Made by a program: the position numbers and the translations under genes. Of a stretch of 51,427 nucleotides of DNA, positions 36,176-49,492 are shown one piece after another. The first letter of the stretch is position 1. Each line of letters opens with the position of its first letter. A model generated the notes under the pieces. The model worked only from the letters and a program-made list of their open reading frames with translations, was not told the origin of the DNA and did no database searches. The stretch is from Chromatiales bacterium (GTDB lineage Bacteria; Pseudomonadota; Gammaproteobacteria; Poriferisulfidales; Oxydemutatoraceae), in contig JACONC010000012.1 in assembly GCA_014323925.1 (NCBI GenBank), positions 1 to 51,427 on the forward strand. The letters are read 5' to 3'.

Positions 36176-37258
36176 TTACCCTAACCTAACTCCCTCTGGA
36201 GTCATTGCCTGAAGAGCCTCTGCCGCACCTTTGCAGTTAAAAATAGGGTAACCGCTCTTGAGATTTCTAATATTCAAATAAGCATATAATTTAAATTCTT
36301 GCTCGGATTTGATGTAAACCCCATACCTTAATCCATCAGTCACTATGAGCCTATTACATTTCTTTTTATTAGCTGCATATGACTCGGCTTGCCTGACGGC
36401 TGTAAGGCAACTATTGCCTTTTTTCTTTACTTCTACAACCACATTCAAGTTATTATCTTCACGAGGTAGTTGATCGAACAAAGCTATATCAATATTGTTC
36501 CATTCAATTGCCATTCGCTGAGGAGTCCAACCCAAAACTTTTAATAAAGGAACAACGAGATAGGTTAATGTTTCATATTCTGAAGGGCCCTTATTTGCCT
36601 CCCAATACTGAATTTTTGCATACCACTCAGCAATCCTAACAAACCCACTCAACTCTTCAACAAGAGCCTGTATTGAATAGTCAGCAATACCCTGATCAAA
36701 TAAGCGCGTGGAGATATCTTTAATCTCTAATTGAAGATCCTCATCAGGTGGAATAGACCTAAGATATTCGGCAGTGTATTCCTTGTCTAGCTCTAAATTA
36801 AGAGACTTCATCCAATTTATAATTTCCGACGACTTATTAATATCTAGCTTTTGAGTTGTATCTCCGAGCTTCATAGTATGTGTTTGAAATTTTTTCTGTT
36901 TTCTCGTTAGCCATTTAACTCTTCTAACATGCTGCAAATCCCAACCATCAATATCACCAAACACTTCCCTATGTTCATAGTCTCCAACTACAACACCTAT
37001 TCCGTCTACTTGATCCGTACCTTGTCTTAGAATAACAACATCACCATGCTTGACTTCTGCACAAAACCTACCCAAATCAGTTTTTTTCCTCGTCGTTACC
37101 CAGCTAAGTTTTTCAAGGCACTCTGGGTATGCTCCCATACATCCATTCCCTGTTAAAACCACATCCCATTCTAGACATAGATCTGTATAATTACGGTTTG
37201 TATCACCAGCGGCTATTTGCCAATAATTTCTTGTATTCTCTTTTATCTCTGTATCCAC
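36176..37258 (-). CDS. Putative restriction-type protein: PUA-like region plus PD-(D/E)XK nuclease (HSDR_N-like)
   Basis: A 360-residue protein. Residues 230-320 match the N-terminal nuclease domain of type I restriction enzymes: LTYLVVPLLKVLGWTP, Asp257 in NNIDIALF, Glu276 and Lys278 in VVVEVKKKG, Gln290 in AVRQAESYA, then LIVTDGLRYGVYI. Residues 10-118 (YWQIAAGDTN, GDVVILRQGTDQVDGIGVVVGDYEH, GWDLQHVRRVKW) look like a PUA/EVE-type domain that could read modified bases; this part is inference. There is no helicase or methyltransferase neighbour. The start is GTG with AAAGGAGAG before it. The gene seems AT-richer than its neighbours and is framed by inverted element-like ends, suggesting transfer. 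Confidence 0.75.
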   Translation of the reverse strand: MDTEIKENTRNYWQIAAGDTNRNYTDLCLEWDVVLTGNGCMGAYPECLEKLSWVTTRKKTDLGRFCAEVKHGDVVILRQGTDQVDGIGVVVGDYEHREVFGDIDGWDLQHVRRVKWLTRKQKKFQTHTMKLGDTTQKLDINKSSEIINWMKSLNLELDKEYTAEYLRSIPPDEDLQLEIKDISTRLFDQGIADYSIQALVEELSGFVRIAEWYAKIQYWEANKGPSEYETLTYLVVPLLKVLGWTPQRMAIEWNNIDIALFDQLPREDNNLNVVVEVKKKGNSCLTAVRQAESYAANKKKCNRLIVTDGLRYGVYIKSEQEFKLYAYLNIRNLKSGYPIFNCKGAAEALQAMTPEGVRLG

Positions 37259-37459
37259 TTCTATACTCTCCTTTGATTAAGCTCTAATTACAAAATTTGC
37301 TAGGTGAGAATGTATATGCAAAGGTCAATACTTATGAAGCAAATACACTATGTTCCCCTTGATCTAACCCTCAAAAACCTATTATACATAACATTACAAG
37401 ATCCAGCGCCCACTATACATAGTTTCCACTGATTTATACAATTCGCATACAATGTTTAT

Positions 37460-38467
37460 ATGAATCACCTAAATAATCGGACGATATCGCTGGGCGTGGT
37501 TATGGACCCGATTGCTGCGATAAACCCGAATAAAGATACCACCTTAGGTTTGCTGGAGGCGGCGCAAAGAAAAGGTTGGCAACTCTACTATTTTGAAGCC
37601 AAAGATCTACATTTGTATCAGGGTCGTGCAAAGGGGCACGCTCGCCGTTTGTGGGTGTCCTTAAACAGCGAACATTGGTTTGAACTAGATGCCTCTCAAA
37701 ATATAGATTTAGCTGAACTTGATGTCATATTGATGCGTCTTGACCCGCCGGTAGATACTGAGTTTCTGTATGTCTGTCATCGATTGGCGTTTGCCGAGCA
37801 GGCCGGCACTCTAGTGTATAACCCGCCGCGTAGTTTGTTGTCGGTCAACGAGAAAATCCTAGCACAAGAGTTTCCTGATTTAGGTCCGCCGACTATAGTC
37901 AGTAGCTCGGTGGATGATTTGCTGGGCTTTATGGAATTACATCCTCAAGTAGTGGTTAAGCCATTGAACGAGATGGGTGGCGCTTCAGTATTTAGGATTA
38001 ACCTAAGTGACAACGATGTTGTAGCAAAACTTAATGCTGCACTTTGCGATGGACGAAAAACAATTATGATGCAAAAGCTCATTCCGAATTATAGCGAGGG
38101 CGATAAACGGGTATTATTAATCAACGGAGTTGCAGTGCCTTATGGGCTCAACCGCATCCCACAACACAGTGATTTCAGGGCTAATCTGGCTGCTGGTGGC
38201 AAAGGAGTCGCCGTTCCATTGAATGCACGCGACCACCTGGTTTGTAATAAAATAGCCCCTCGTTTGCGAGAATTGGGGTTGTTATTCGTGGGCATTGATT
38301 TGGTGGCTGGTTATTTAACCGAAATCAACATCACCAGCCCTACCTGCTTACGAGAAATCAACCGTGCCTATGAACTAGATATCGGGATGGATGTTATCAA
38401 TACAATTGAAAAGGCAATTGACAAGCGATGGAAGAGGCAACTAAAAAAGCATAGTGCTCAAGATTAA
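37460..38467 (+). CDS. gshB: Glutathione synthetase
   Basis: ATP-grasp ligase joining gamma-glutamylcysteine and glycine. Motifs: GVVMDPIAAINPNKDTTLGLLEAAQ, MRLDPPVDTEF, VYNPPRSLLSVNEKIL, VVVKPLNEMGGASVFR, the RILV-type strand EGDKRVLLINGVAVPYGLNRIP, NLAAGGKG and LTEINITSPTCLREIN. It has 335 residues, slightly longer than usual at the C-terminus. It overlaps ruvX by one base. The GST-like gene at 7461 is a possible user of its product. Confidence 0.96.
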   Translation: MNHLNNRTISLGVVMDPIAAINPNKDTTLGLLEAAQRKGWQLYYFEAKDLHLYQGRAKGHARRLWVSLNSEHWFELDASQNIDLAELDVILMRLDPPVDTEFLYVCHRLAFAEQAGTLVYNPPRSLLSVNEKILAQEFPDLGPPTIVSSSVDDLLGFMELHPQVVVKPLNEMGGASVFRINLSDNDVVAKLNAALCDGRKTIMMQKLIPNYSEGDKRVLLINGVAVPYGLNRIPQHSDFRANLAAGGKGVAVPLNARDHLVCNKIAPRLRELGLLFVGIDLVAGYLTEINITSPTCLREINRAYELDIGMDVINTIEKAIDKRWKRQLKKHSAQD

Positions 38468-38943
38468 TGGCAGATAAACCTATAAAGCAAAATGTCCCTC
38501 CGATATCAGAGCATGTCATTGCCTTCGACTATGGCTTAAAGTATATAGGCAGTGCGGTCGGTAATATCAAAACAATGCTAGCACAACCCTTGCAAACTAT
38601 CAGCTGCAAGTCCGGTGCAGCTGATTGGCAAGCAATAGATAAGATCTGTAGCGTCTGGCAACCGCGCGGATTTGTAGTCGGCTACCCTAATACCGATTCA
38701 CCATCGCCATTATTAAAAAAACTGGATATTTTTATCGACAGACTACACACTCGCTTTGATTTGCCGGTTGACAAGAGCGATGAATACTTAAGTTCTATCG
38801 AAGCCTACCGTATACTGAAGCTGAAAAGAATAGCTGGGGAAACTGGTAGAATAGTACGCTCAGACATAGACAAGGTTGCTGCTGCTTTGATATTAGAAAG
38901 TTGGTTTGCAATACAGAAACCGCAAACATTGAATGAAAATTGA
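38467..38943 (+). CDS. ruvX: Putative pre-16S rRNA nuclease / Holliday junction resolvase RuvX (YqgF)
   Basis: An RNase H-fold nuclease that matures the 16S rRNA 5' end. The 158-residue protein shows VIAFDYGLKYIGSAVGNI (first catalytic Asp), GFVVGYPN, SDEYLSSIEAYRI and the terminal DKVAAALILESW with the last Asp. The motifs are a little divergent (YGLKYIG for the common FGTKRIG). It overlaps gshB by 1 bp and pyrR by 11 bp. The commonly intervening yqgE and tonB are missing. Confidence 0.9.
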   Translation: MADKPIKQNVPPISEHVIAFDYGLKYIGSAVGNIKTMLAQPLQTISCKSGAADWQAIDKICSVWQPRGFVVGYPNTDSPSPLLKKLDIFIDRLHTRFDLPVDKSDEYLSSIEAYRILKLKRIAGETGRIVRSDIDKVAAALILESWFAIQKPQTLNEN

Positions 38944-39430
38944 ACATCCTGAATTATTGATAACGGAAATGTCGCAACAGTTGCAACAGTTGATTGAAAA
39001 GCGCTGCTTATCCGAACCGATTATTTTAGGTATACGTAGCGGTGGCGTGTGGGTTGCCGAGCGTCTACATCAATTATTGAAAATCAAAGAACCCATGGGA
39101 TTATTGGATATTAATTTTTACAGAGACGACTTTAGTCGGGTGAGTTCCTTCCCGCAGGTTAAACCTTCGGCAATTAATAACACAGTGGATGACCGTCATA
39201 TTATTTTGGTCGATGATGTAATTCATAGCGGGCGTACCGTCTGCGCAGCACTCAACGAAATTGCCGACTACGGACGAGCAGCAACCGTCAGCCTAGTTAT
39301 CATGATAGATAGAGGCGGAAGGGAGATGCCTATCTATGCTGATATTGTTGGTACAACCGTCGAGCTGAAGAAAGGACAGCATATAAAACTCAGAGGTCCC
39401 GACCCTCTCTATATAGAAATTATTAACTGA
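38933..39430 (+). CDS. pyrR: PyrR: pyr operon regulator / uracil phosphoribosyltransferase
   Basis: A phosphoribosyltransferase-fold protein; the family either binds pyr mRNA or salvages uracil. It has IILGIRSGGVWVAERL, LDINFYRDDF and the PRPP loop ILVDDVIHSGRTVCAAL. The 165 residues are normal. It overlaps ruvX. The usual downstream pyrB and pyrC are absent and aroC follows, so an enzymatic role is as likely as a regulatory one. Confidence 0.93.
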   Translation: MKIEHPELLITEMSQQLQQLIEKRCLSEPIILGIRSGGVWVAERLHQLLKIKEPMGLLDINFYRDDFSRVSSFPQVKPSAINNTVDDRHIILVDDVIHSGRTVCAALNEIADYGRAATVSLVIMIDRGGREMPIYADIVGTTVELKKGQHIKLRGPDPLYIEIIN

Positions 39431-39463
39431 TGACCCAACCTATAAAACGCATACGGTAATAAA

Positions 39464-40534
39464 ATGGCAGGAAATACTATCGGAAAAATTTTTACGGTCA
39501 CCACCTTCGGGGAAAGCCACGGTCCGGCAATCGGCGCAATTGTTGACGGTTGTCCGCCGCTTTTAGAGCTCGCTGAGCACGATATACAAAAGGATTTAGA
39601 TCGCAGACGCCCTGGACAGAGTCGTTATACCAGCCAAAGGCGTGAACCTGATCAGGTACGTATACTATCGGGTGTGTTTGAAGGTAAGACGACCGGCACC
39701 CCAATTGCGTTGATGATAGACAATGTAGATCAACGTTCGCGCGACTATGAAAAAATCAAAGATAAGTTTCGCCCCGGGCATGCCGATTATACCTATCAGC
39801 AGAAATATGGTTTTAGAGATTATCGCGGCGGGGGTCGTTCTTCGGCGCGCGAGACTGCGATGCGCGTTGCCGCCGGCGCAATCGCTAAGAAGTATCTTCG
39901 TCAATACTACGGTGTTGCGATACGCGGATGGCTTGCTAAAATCGGTACTTTAGACATAGCAACTGTGCAGTTAGAAGAAATTGATAATAATTGTTTTTTC
40001 TGTCCTGATGCCACGCGCGTTAAAGACATAGAAAAATATATAGAAGATTTACGCCGTGCCGGCGACTCAGTGGGGGCACAACTACATATCCAAGCAAGTG
40101 GCATGGTAGCCGGCTGGGGAGAGCCGGTGTTTGATAGATTAGATGCCGACATCGCTCATGCAATGATGAGCATCAATGCAGTTAAAGGGGTCGCAATGGG
40201 TGCTGGGTTTGATTGTGTCCGTCAAACTGGTAGCGAACACCGTGACGAATTGACGCCTGAGGGTTTTATTGGTAACAATGCCGGCGGTGTTTTAGGTGGT
40301 ATATCGAGTGGTCAGGATATCGAAGTGGATGTTGCGTTCAAACCAACTTCTAGTATACGTGTCGCCGGCCGCACGATTGATAAAGACGGTGCAGCCAGTG
40401 AAATCATCACCACCGGCCGCCACGATCCGTGTGTCGGAATTCGTGCGGTGCCTATCGCCGAAGCGATGCTAGCTATCGTGCTCATGGATCATTGTCTGCG
40501 CCAACGAGGACAAAACTTTGATGTTATAAGCTAA
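39464..40534 (+). CDS. aroC: Chorismate synthase
   Basis: FMN-dependent last step of the shikimate pathway. The family signatures are all visible: [81 protein letters not shown] and the C-terminal [18 protein letters not shown]. It has 356 residues. It follows pyrR by 33 bp and precedes an MFS gene by 4 bp, so it is part of the plus-strand run. Confidence 0.97.
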   Translation: MAGNTIGKIFTVTTFGESHGPAIGAIVDGCPPLLELAEHDIQKDLDRRRPGQSRYTSQRREPDQVRILSGVFEGKTTGTPIALMIDNVDQRSRDYEKIKDKFRPGHADYTYQQKYGFRDYRGGGRSSARETAMRVAAGAIAKKYLRQYYGVAIRGWLAKIGTLDIATVQLEEIDNNCFFCPDATRVKDIEKYIEDLRRAGDSVGAQLHIQASGMVAGWGEPVFDRLDADIAHAMMSINAVKGVAMGAGFDCVRQTGSEHRDELTPEGFIGNNAGGVLGGISSGQDIEVDVAFKPTSSIRVAGRTIDKDGAASEIITTGRHDPCVGIRAVPIAEAMLAIVLMDHCLRQRGQNFDVIS

Positions 40535-40538
40535 CGCG

Positions 40539-41696
40539 ATGTCCCGTCGCTTTGTCGGATTTTCCGCTTTTTACTTCTTTTATTTTGCAACACTAGGCAC
40601 CTATCTACCGTACTGGCCGATCTATTTGAAAGCACAAGGGATGGCGCTACATGAGATAGGCGAGTTGATGGCTATTGCGCTACTCACTAAAATCTTCGCA
40701 CCTTATATATGGGGATGGTTAGCCGATCGTCTGCACTACCGCTTAAAGCTGATTCGCTGGAGTGATTTTATTGCCTTCGCAGCTTTTGTGCCGATATTTT
40801 ATGTAAGCGATTATGCGAGCATTGCGATCATTTTGTTTTTGTTTAGCTTTTTTTGGAATGCCTCTTTACCGCAGGTCGAAGTGCTAACCTTAAATAACCT
40901 GAAATATCACGCACATCGTTATAGTTTGATTCGGCTTTGGGGATCAGTCGGTTTTATTACAACGAATATAGTCGGTGCGTGGCTGGTTTCGACCCACGGT
41001 GCCGATGTGATTCCATGGCTGATGTTATCTCTACTGTTATTGCTATGGCTAAGCACACAGACCTTATCGGAACCTAGATTACCATTTACCACATCTCATA
41101 TTCCGAGTATCGTGCATTGCTTTAATCCATCTTTAATTGCGTTATTCACAATATGCTTTTTCATACAGTTTGTTCACGGGCCATACTACGCTTACTTCAC
41201 TATTTATATGCAGGAGCAAGGTTATAGCACTTATACCATAGGGTGGTTTTGGTCTTTCGGCGTGCTCGCTGAGGTAGTAGTATTTATCTATTGTAGTGCT
41301 TTACTGCGCCGCTACAGTATCCTCCGCTTATTGTTTATCGTCATAATGGTGACCGCATTGCGCTGGTTGTTGCTCGCTTATTATAAAGACTATATCGCCA
41401 TCGTTTTGTTTGCTCAAAGTATGCACGCTGTAACTTTTGGGGTTTATCACGCGGTACTCATTCATGCCATTTCTAAACTATTGCCTAGTGGCTTGGAAGG
41501 GCGCGGGCAAGCATTGTATTCCTCGTTGAGTTTTGGGGTCGGCGGTGGGCTTGGTACTTATGTCGCAAGTCAGCTTTTAGAACAAATACCGGGCTGGCAA
41601 CTCTTCGTTTATACTGCCCTCGTTACATTAGTCGCACTATTTTGCTTATGGCCGCTGTACCTTGCTAATAGGAGAGAACCGTCGCCGCTGCCATAA
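40539..41696 (+). CDS. MFS transporter (PPP/LacY-like family)
   Basis: A 385-residue permease with about twelve hydrophobic segments. The N-terminus FSAFYFFYFATLGTYLPYWPIYLKAQGM and the loop WGWLADRLHYRLKLIRW are typical of the MFS_1-like group that includes HcaT. The second half has YFTIYMQEQGYSTYTIGWFWSFGVLAEV and ALYSSLSFGVGGGLGTYVASQLL. The substrate is unknown. It is 4 bp after aroC, a pairing seen in other gammaproteobacteria. Its last 51 bp overlap the convergent aat gene. Confidence 0.88.
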   Translation: MSRRFVGFSAFYFFYFATLGTYLPYWPIYLKAQGMALHEIGELMAIALLTKIFAPYIWGWLADRLHYRLKLIRWSDFIAFAAFVPIFYVSDYASIAIILFLFSFFWNASLPQVEVLTLNNLKYHAHRYSLIRLWGSVGFITTNIVGAWLVSTHGADVIPWLMLSLLLLLWLSTQTLSEPRLPFTTSHIPSIVHCFNPSLIALFTICFFIQFVHGPYYAYFTIYMQEQGYSTYTIGWFWSFGVLAEVVVFIYCSALLRRYSILRLLFIVIMVTALRWLLLAYYKDYIAIVLFAQSMHAVTFGVYHAVLIHAISKLLPSGLEGRGQALYSSLSFGVGGGLGTYVASQLLEQIPGWQLFVYTALVTLVALFCLWPLYLANRREPSPLP

Positions 41697-42348
41697 CCCC
41701 ACCGGTGCCTCTAGCGCACACAATTTAGAGACATACTCGATAAATTGTCCGCGCGCCATATCAAACGCGCCAAGCGTTTGTAAATGCGGTGTTTTTACTT
41801 GACAATCTATCAGCATCACCTGATGTGCGTATAGGTGTCGGCATAGATAAAACAATGCCACTTTGGACGCATTGCTTACATCAGAAAACATTGATTCTCC
41901 GAAAAACATACGACCGATACCGACACCATACAAACCACCGACCAAAGCACCGTGGTGATAGACTTCCACCGAATGTGCGCAACCTGCTTGATGTAGGGTT
42001 AAGTAAGCATCCCTCATCGCTTGCGTAATCCAAGTCGCAGCACGACGATCTCGGCATACTGCACATCGCTCAATAACTGCGTTGAAATTATAATTGAGTC
42101 TGATATCGCTAAATTGCGACTGAATTACCTTGTTTAAGCTGCGGCTGACGCGCATGCCGTTGCTCAGTAAAACCATTCGTGGGTCTGGCGACCACCATAA
42201 TAGAGGTTGACCCTCTTCATACCAAGGAAAGATGCCGCGCCTATACGCACGGCAAAGGGTTTCTGGTTCAAGGTTGCCGCCGACTGCGAGCAATCCGTCG
42301 GCATCAGCTGATGAAACCGAAGGGAAGCAAGGGCTTTTTGTATCCAAT

Positions 42349-42356
<8 letters not shown>
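41646..42356 (-). CDS. aat: Leucyl/phenylalanyl-tRNA--protein transferase
   Basis: Adds Leu or Phe to N-terminal basic residues, marking proteins for ClpAP under the N-end rule. Motifs: DGLLAVGGNLEPETLCRAYRRGIFPWYEEGQPLLWWSPDPRMVL, WITQAMRDAYLTLHQAGCAHSVEVY, GGLYGVGIGRMFFGESMFS and DCQVKTPHLQTLGA. It has 236 residues. The start overlaps the end of the acyltransferase gene by 8 bp; the C-terminal coding end overlaps the convergent MFS gene. Confidence 0.95.
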
Positions 42357-45457
<3,101 letters not shown>

Positions 45458-45475
45458 TTTATAGCGACCACCTCT

Positions 45476-46213
45476 CTATTCGTCAAATACTACTAGGCTG
45501 GTCAATGTCAAAGTTGTTTTAACTTTTTCGTCGCTCAGTTTTACTATTTTTAATGGCAAATAATTGTGTTCGGGGCTGAGCCAATATATTTGATCGGGTA
45601 TTTCATCTTTGTATCGCACGACGCGGATGGTTTTGAAAGTTCCCAGTCTGGTTTTAATGGTTTGGTCGGCTTTTTTAACAAATCGCCTTTCTTTCAATCG
45701 TCCATCCGAGAGCAATGTATAGTCTTGTTCAAAATCGGCACCTAAACTGTTAATAATATCTTCTCTGAGTTTGAGCTGAAATGTATTTTCGTCGACCGTG
45801 TTTTTGCTGATAGCCAAATCGTATTGCTGTCCTTTATATAGCACACTAGCCTTATAGTTTTTCCAATCAAAGCGATATAGTTGCTTTTTGTTTTTATCGG
45901 GTACTTCTTTTTCGTAGACTATCGGTAGCCAGTACTTGCCAAGTCTGATTATTTTGCTATAGCTATAAGCCTTGATATTGAGTAGCTTGCCCAATCCCGC
46001 CGGAGTTACTTTGCTTTGGTACAATAATTTATTATCTTCGCGTTTAACGGTGACGGTCATCTCAGCGCCGGTTATATTAGGAATGCCGATTTTATAGGTC
46101 GCCTTAAACGGTGACAATTCTTCACCTAAGCTGTCACCGACAACTATGCTACATAATAGTAACAAGAAAATATATTTTGCAGTTAGTGTGTTAACTTTTA
46201 CAGAGATTATCAA
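45476..46213 (-). CDS. Exported DUF3108-domain protein
   Basis: A 245-residue protein with a signal peptide (YIFLLLLCSIVVGDSLGEE) and a beta-rich domain: LSPFKATYKIGIPNITGAEMTVTVKRE, YSYSKIIRLGKYWLPIVYEKEV, KTRLGTFKTIRVVRYKD and YWLSPEHNYLPLKIVKLSDE. DUF3108 proteins are found in the envelope of many proteobacteria without a defined role. It converges with the BtuF-like gene, 18 bp apart. Confidence 0.87.
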   Translation of the reverse strand: MIISVKVNTLTAKYIFLLLLCSIVVGDSLGEELSPFKATYKIGIPNITGAEMTVTVKREDNKLLYQSKVTPAGLGKLLNIKAYSYSKIIRLGKYWLPIVYEKEVPDKNKKQLYRFDWKNYKASVLYKGQQYDLAISKNTVDENTFQLKLREDIINSLGADFEQDYTLLSDGRLKERRFVKKADQTIKTRLGTFKTIRVVRYKDEIPDQIYWLSPEHNYLPLKIVKLSDEKVKTTLTLTSLVVFDE

Positions 46214-46402
46214 AAATTTATCACTAATCAGTTCGCTACGATTATTGTACCTACTGTTAGCCGCCGATTATTCAGATATATTATATACAACTTTATTATA
46301 ATAATAGAACAGCTTGTATGTTTTAAGTGAAAAATAGCTTTACATCTCACACTAGCTGATACTGAGGGATACAATTGTTAAGGTTTTAATGGTCTAGAAA
46401 TA

Positions 46403-46594
46403 ATGCGTTATTGGGATATAGTCAAAAGTGTACTGGCGAGTTTTCTCGGAGTACAGAGCGATAAAAATAGGAAACGCGATTTTCAACAAGGCAAAGCATC
46501 GCATTTTATCGTTGTCGGGATTGTGATGACAATATTATTCATCGTTTTACTGTGGGGCATTGTGCAATTTGTGCTTTATATGTCAGGCCTATGA
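46403..46594 (+). CDS. DUF2970 small membrane protein
   Basis: A 63-residue protein: WDIVKSVLASFLGVQSDKN followed by a basic patch (RKRDFQQGKASHF) and one transmembrane helix (VVGIVMTILFIVLLWGIVQF). This is the DUF2970 layout, function unknown. Its last 6 bp overlap the end of the convergent nuclease gene. Confidence 0.85.
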   Translation: MRYWDIVKSVLASFLGVQSDKNRKRDFQQGKASHFIVVGIVMTILFIVLLWGIVQFVLYMSGL

Positions 46595-49492
46595 TGCACT
46601 AGTCCAATCGTGATATTCATCCCATGTGGGACGACGGCACAGACCCGCATAGTCGCAGTACTTGCATACATTTTGTTTGTTGCCCCAGGCACTCAACGGC
46701 TGTTGGGCATCGTAATCGCATTTGATATCTAGCATCCGTTGCTGGTTTTTATCACGGTATTCGATGAGACTATCTCCATCAATCTCGCGTTGCTCTCCTC
46801 TATTTTTCGCTCCCAAACCCAGATAAATCGCTGTTTTAATATTGTCGTCGAGCAACGCATAGCTTAAAAGTTGTATGTGTTCGCCGGTTTGTATATCTTT
46901 CTTGCGAACTAAAGATCCAGTTTTATAATCTATTAATACAACGCCGTTATCGGTTTGTAGCATTAAATCGGCGAAGCCCATCAGGTACAAGTTTTGAGCT
47001 AATTCTTTACCCAGTTCCACTTCGGTTTGTGTGGCTAATATAGCCTGTGCTTGTTGTAGTTGTATCATCCAATCTATGTAGTATGTTATTGAATCCTGTG
47101 CATCGTTCAGCCAAAGATAGTTTGCATAGTTGTTGGATGCCGATTTCTTAAATTGTGTATGTAGTATTTGGTGTGCCTCATCAACTATTGCCTTACGGCG
47201 TTCGGCAAGCCAAATCGGCAGTTTGTACAAATCGTCCAACCGTTGATGCAGTTTCTGCAAACACTCGTGCAGATAAGTACCGTAGTTCGTCGCTTCCCAA
47301 TAGTCAGAGACTTTAGGGCGGCTGCGAATTTTTAACAGATAGCGAGCATAAAAACGATATGGACAATCTATGATATTTTGATAAGCGTTGACACTGATTT
47401 TCTTCGGCCATAGTTGTGGAGATGGAATGGGTTTTGCAATGCTTTGAATTTGCGCCCTGATGCCTTGTTCAGTACCTAAGTTCAATGCTGAACATTGCTT
47501 TGCCGTATTGCGTAGTTCGTAGTCGGTGATATCACCATAGGCGATTTTATGAAAATGATGTATCGCACTCAGCCAAGCCGACGGCATCAGTTTTCTATTA
47601 TTCGCATATTGCTGGCAACTTAGCAGTAAATGTTCGGCACTCTCCAATAAGGTCCTGAACAACAGGAATTGCTTCCCTACTGACTGCTCGTAGGTTTCGA
47701 GATCTAGTTCACGGCGAATGTTTTCGTTGATTAAGCCACTGCGTGGTTGGGAAGGCAGGTGTCTATGATCCAGCGCAACGATTGCGAGAGCATCAAACTG
47801 CATCAGTTCGGCCTGTTCAGGGTTCATTAGAAATACGCCTTGATCCGGAAAGACGGGTCTAAAGTTACTATTTTCTAAATGATGTAATATCAGGTTGCGC
47901 CAAATATTAAAATGAGCTTGTTCTTTCTCCATTTTGACTGCCTGATATATTTTTTGTAACTCGGAGATCAATTTTTTACCGGCACTATCGGCGGCCAGTT
48001 TTTCATACATACCAAGTTTTTTCATCGCCTTGAATAGACATTCAAAATAGTCGCTATGAGGATGCTCTTTCCGGTCTCGGAATTTTTCTATCGAGCTTAG
48101 AGCATTGATGATTTTTTCGCAAAGTTCAATTGATGAAGGGTTGTCACGAAGAACTTTCTTTAATTGCTCGACGGTTTTATTGATAGAACGATGCTGGATT
48201 TGGTGGCGACCTATCAGATATTCGATATGGTCGGCTACTTTAACCGCATCTTCATGCGCAATATCTAAGTCGCAAAAAGATGAGCGTAGCAGTGCTAGAA
48301 AAGTTTTTATGATGGGTGTGTCGTCTGCATCGTTTAGCATATGCATCAAAGCAGTGGCGCTACTGGTGGTAGAAAGCTCCCAACCGGAATAATCTATCAG
48401 CGGAATATTGCGCTTTTCAAAGATAGCTCTGATGCGCCTGCTTAAACGGCGATCTAAGCTCACCAGTGCGATGCTTTGGTGTCGATGTTCCAACCAACGG
48501 CGCACGGCAATATATATCCCCCAAGCGTGTTCTTCAATGGTCATAGGGAAAAACAACCGCACCCTGCCGGCTAAGGGGCTGGTGGTGCACTCCTTAGCAA
48601 ACTGCCGGGCGCGTTCCGCAAAAGGGATACTTTTATATACCAATGAATCACCACTGGAAAACACGCGATCTAGAAAACGACTGTAATCGGTTCCGCTATC
48701 CGCAAATACATCTGGATCTACGGCTTTTTTTGTTAACTGAGCTAAGGTCTCACGCAACGGGTGACAAGCAACCGGAATGGGCGCCGTGTTTGCTTTGGCA
48801 ATCCAGGTTAAACGCCCTTTTGTGTATAGATTGCTAGCCCATCTTTCAAAGCACGGCGATAGATTCTTCATCCCACATAAATATACTTGCTCGTGTTGCG
48901 CCGTATAGGTGTCTGTGACGAGCATCTTGTACCAAGCAAAGAGCGGATAATTTTTTTCGTCGTATAAGTCTTTCCAAGTATGCCATAACGCAACCAGCAT
49001 ACGGGTGTCGTCTCGCCATACCGTATCCAGTGCTGCGATATTTTTTTCAAAGTCGTAGTCGGCTTGTTCTGCAACATAAGCGTTTTCGCTGATGTTGTTG
49101 AAAACTGATATTATTTCGTCAGCCAACCGCCATCTATCAGCGTGTGGAAATAAATCCTTATATTGATGAAGTGCGATTGCTAAACTCAGTTTGGCAGATA
49201 GACTTTTTGTATTTTTGTTATCTGCCTCATAGCGTTCGAAAAAAAGCTGGCGCGGTGTTGTGATAGTTGGCGGAATGAGCGCATGGCATCCTAGTCGCTG
49301 CGCGCTATCCAACAAAGATTTACGCAGTGCTATGAATTGTGCTCTGATGTGTGCGGTCGCCTCAGGGACGAAGATGATTGCGTTTGATAAATCAGGCAGT
49401 TGTTCAGCTAAATCCGCTACTACCTTGTCGGCACAAAATGCTGTAAGATCCTTGTCAAAAGGCAGAATGTGTACCGGCACCCTAGTACTCAA
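46589..49492 (-). CDS. AddB-like protein with C-terminal PD-(D/E)XK nuclease
   Basis: A 967-residue protein. The N-terminal two thirds is helicase-like in fold ([57 protein letters not shown]) but no Walker A is visible. The C-terminal RecB-type nuclease has [44 protein letters not shown] (catalytic Asp and Lys) and a Cys cluster [11 protein letters not shown] likely binding Fe-S with the earlier Cys. It resembles the probable DNA repair protein group (TIGR03623) and AddB. No addA or recB-like partner is adjacent. The start is TTG overlapping fdxA by 11 bp; a GTG four codons later is equally possible. Confidence 0.85.
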   Translation of the reverse strand: MSTRVPVHILPFDKDLTAFCADKVVADLAEQLPDLSNAIIFVPEATAHIRAQFIALRKSLLDSAQRLGCHALIPPTITTPRQLFFERYEADNKNTKSLSAKLSLAIALHQYKDLFPHADRWRLADEIISVFNNISENAYVAEQADYDFEKNIAALDTVWRDDTRMLVALWHTWKDLYDEKNYPLFAWYKMLVTDTYTAQHEQVYLCGMKNLSPCFERWASNLYTKGRLTWIAKANTAPIPVACHPLRETLAQLTKKAVDPDVFADSGTDYSRFLDRVFSSGDSLVYKSIPFAERARQFAKECTTSPLAGRVRLFFPMTIEEHAWGIYIAVRRWLEHRHQSIALVSLDRRLSRRIRAIFEKRNIPLIDYSGWELSTTSSATALMHMLNDADDTPIIKTFLALLRSSFCDLDIAHEDAVKVADHIEYLIGRHQIQHRSINKTVEQLKKVLRDNPSSIELCEKIINALSSIEKFRDRKEHPHSDYFECLFKAMKKLGMYEKLAADSAGKKLISELQKIYQAVKMEKEQAHFNIWRNLILHHLENSNFRPVFPDQGVFLMNPEQAELMQFDALAIVALDHRHLPSQPRSGLINENIRRELDLETYEQSVGKQFLLFRTLLESAEHLLLSCQQYANNRKLMPSAWLSAIHHFHKIAYGDITDYELRNTAKQCSALNLGTEQGIRAQIQSIAKPIPSPQLWPKKISVNAYQNIIDCPYRFYARYLLKIRSRPKVSDYWEATNYGTYLHECLQKLHQRLDDLYKLPIWLAERRKAIVDEAHQILHTQFKKSASNNYANYLWLNDAQDSITYYIDWMIQLQQAQAILATQTEVELGKELAQNLYLMGFADLMLQTDNGVVLIDYKTGSLVRKKDIQTGEHIQLLSYALLDDNIKTAIYLGLGAKNRGEQREIDGDSLIEYRDKNQQRMLDIKCDYDAQQPLSAWGNKQNVCKYCDYAGLCRRPTWDEYHDWTSAS

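Noticed and set aside
37304-37459. CRISPR-like or direct-repeat array before gshB
   Set aside because: AT-rich sequence with short chance repeats only; no regular spacing.
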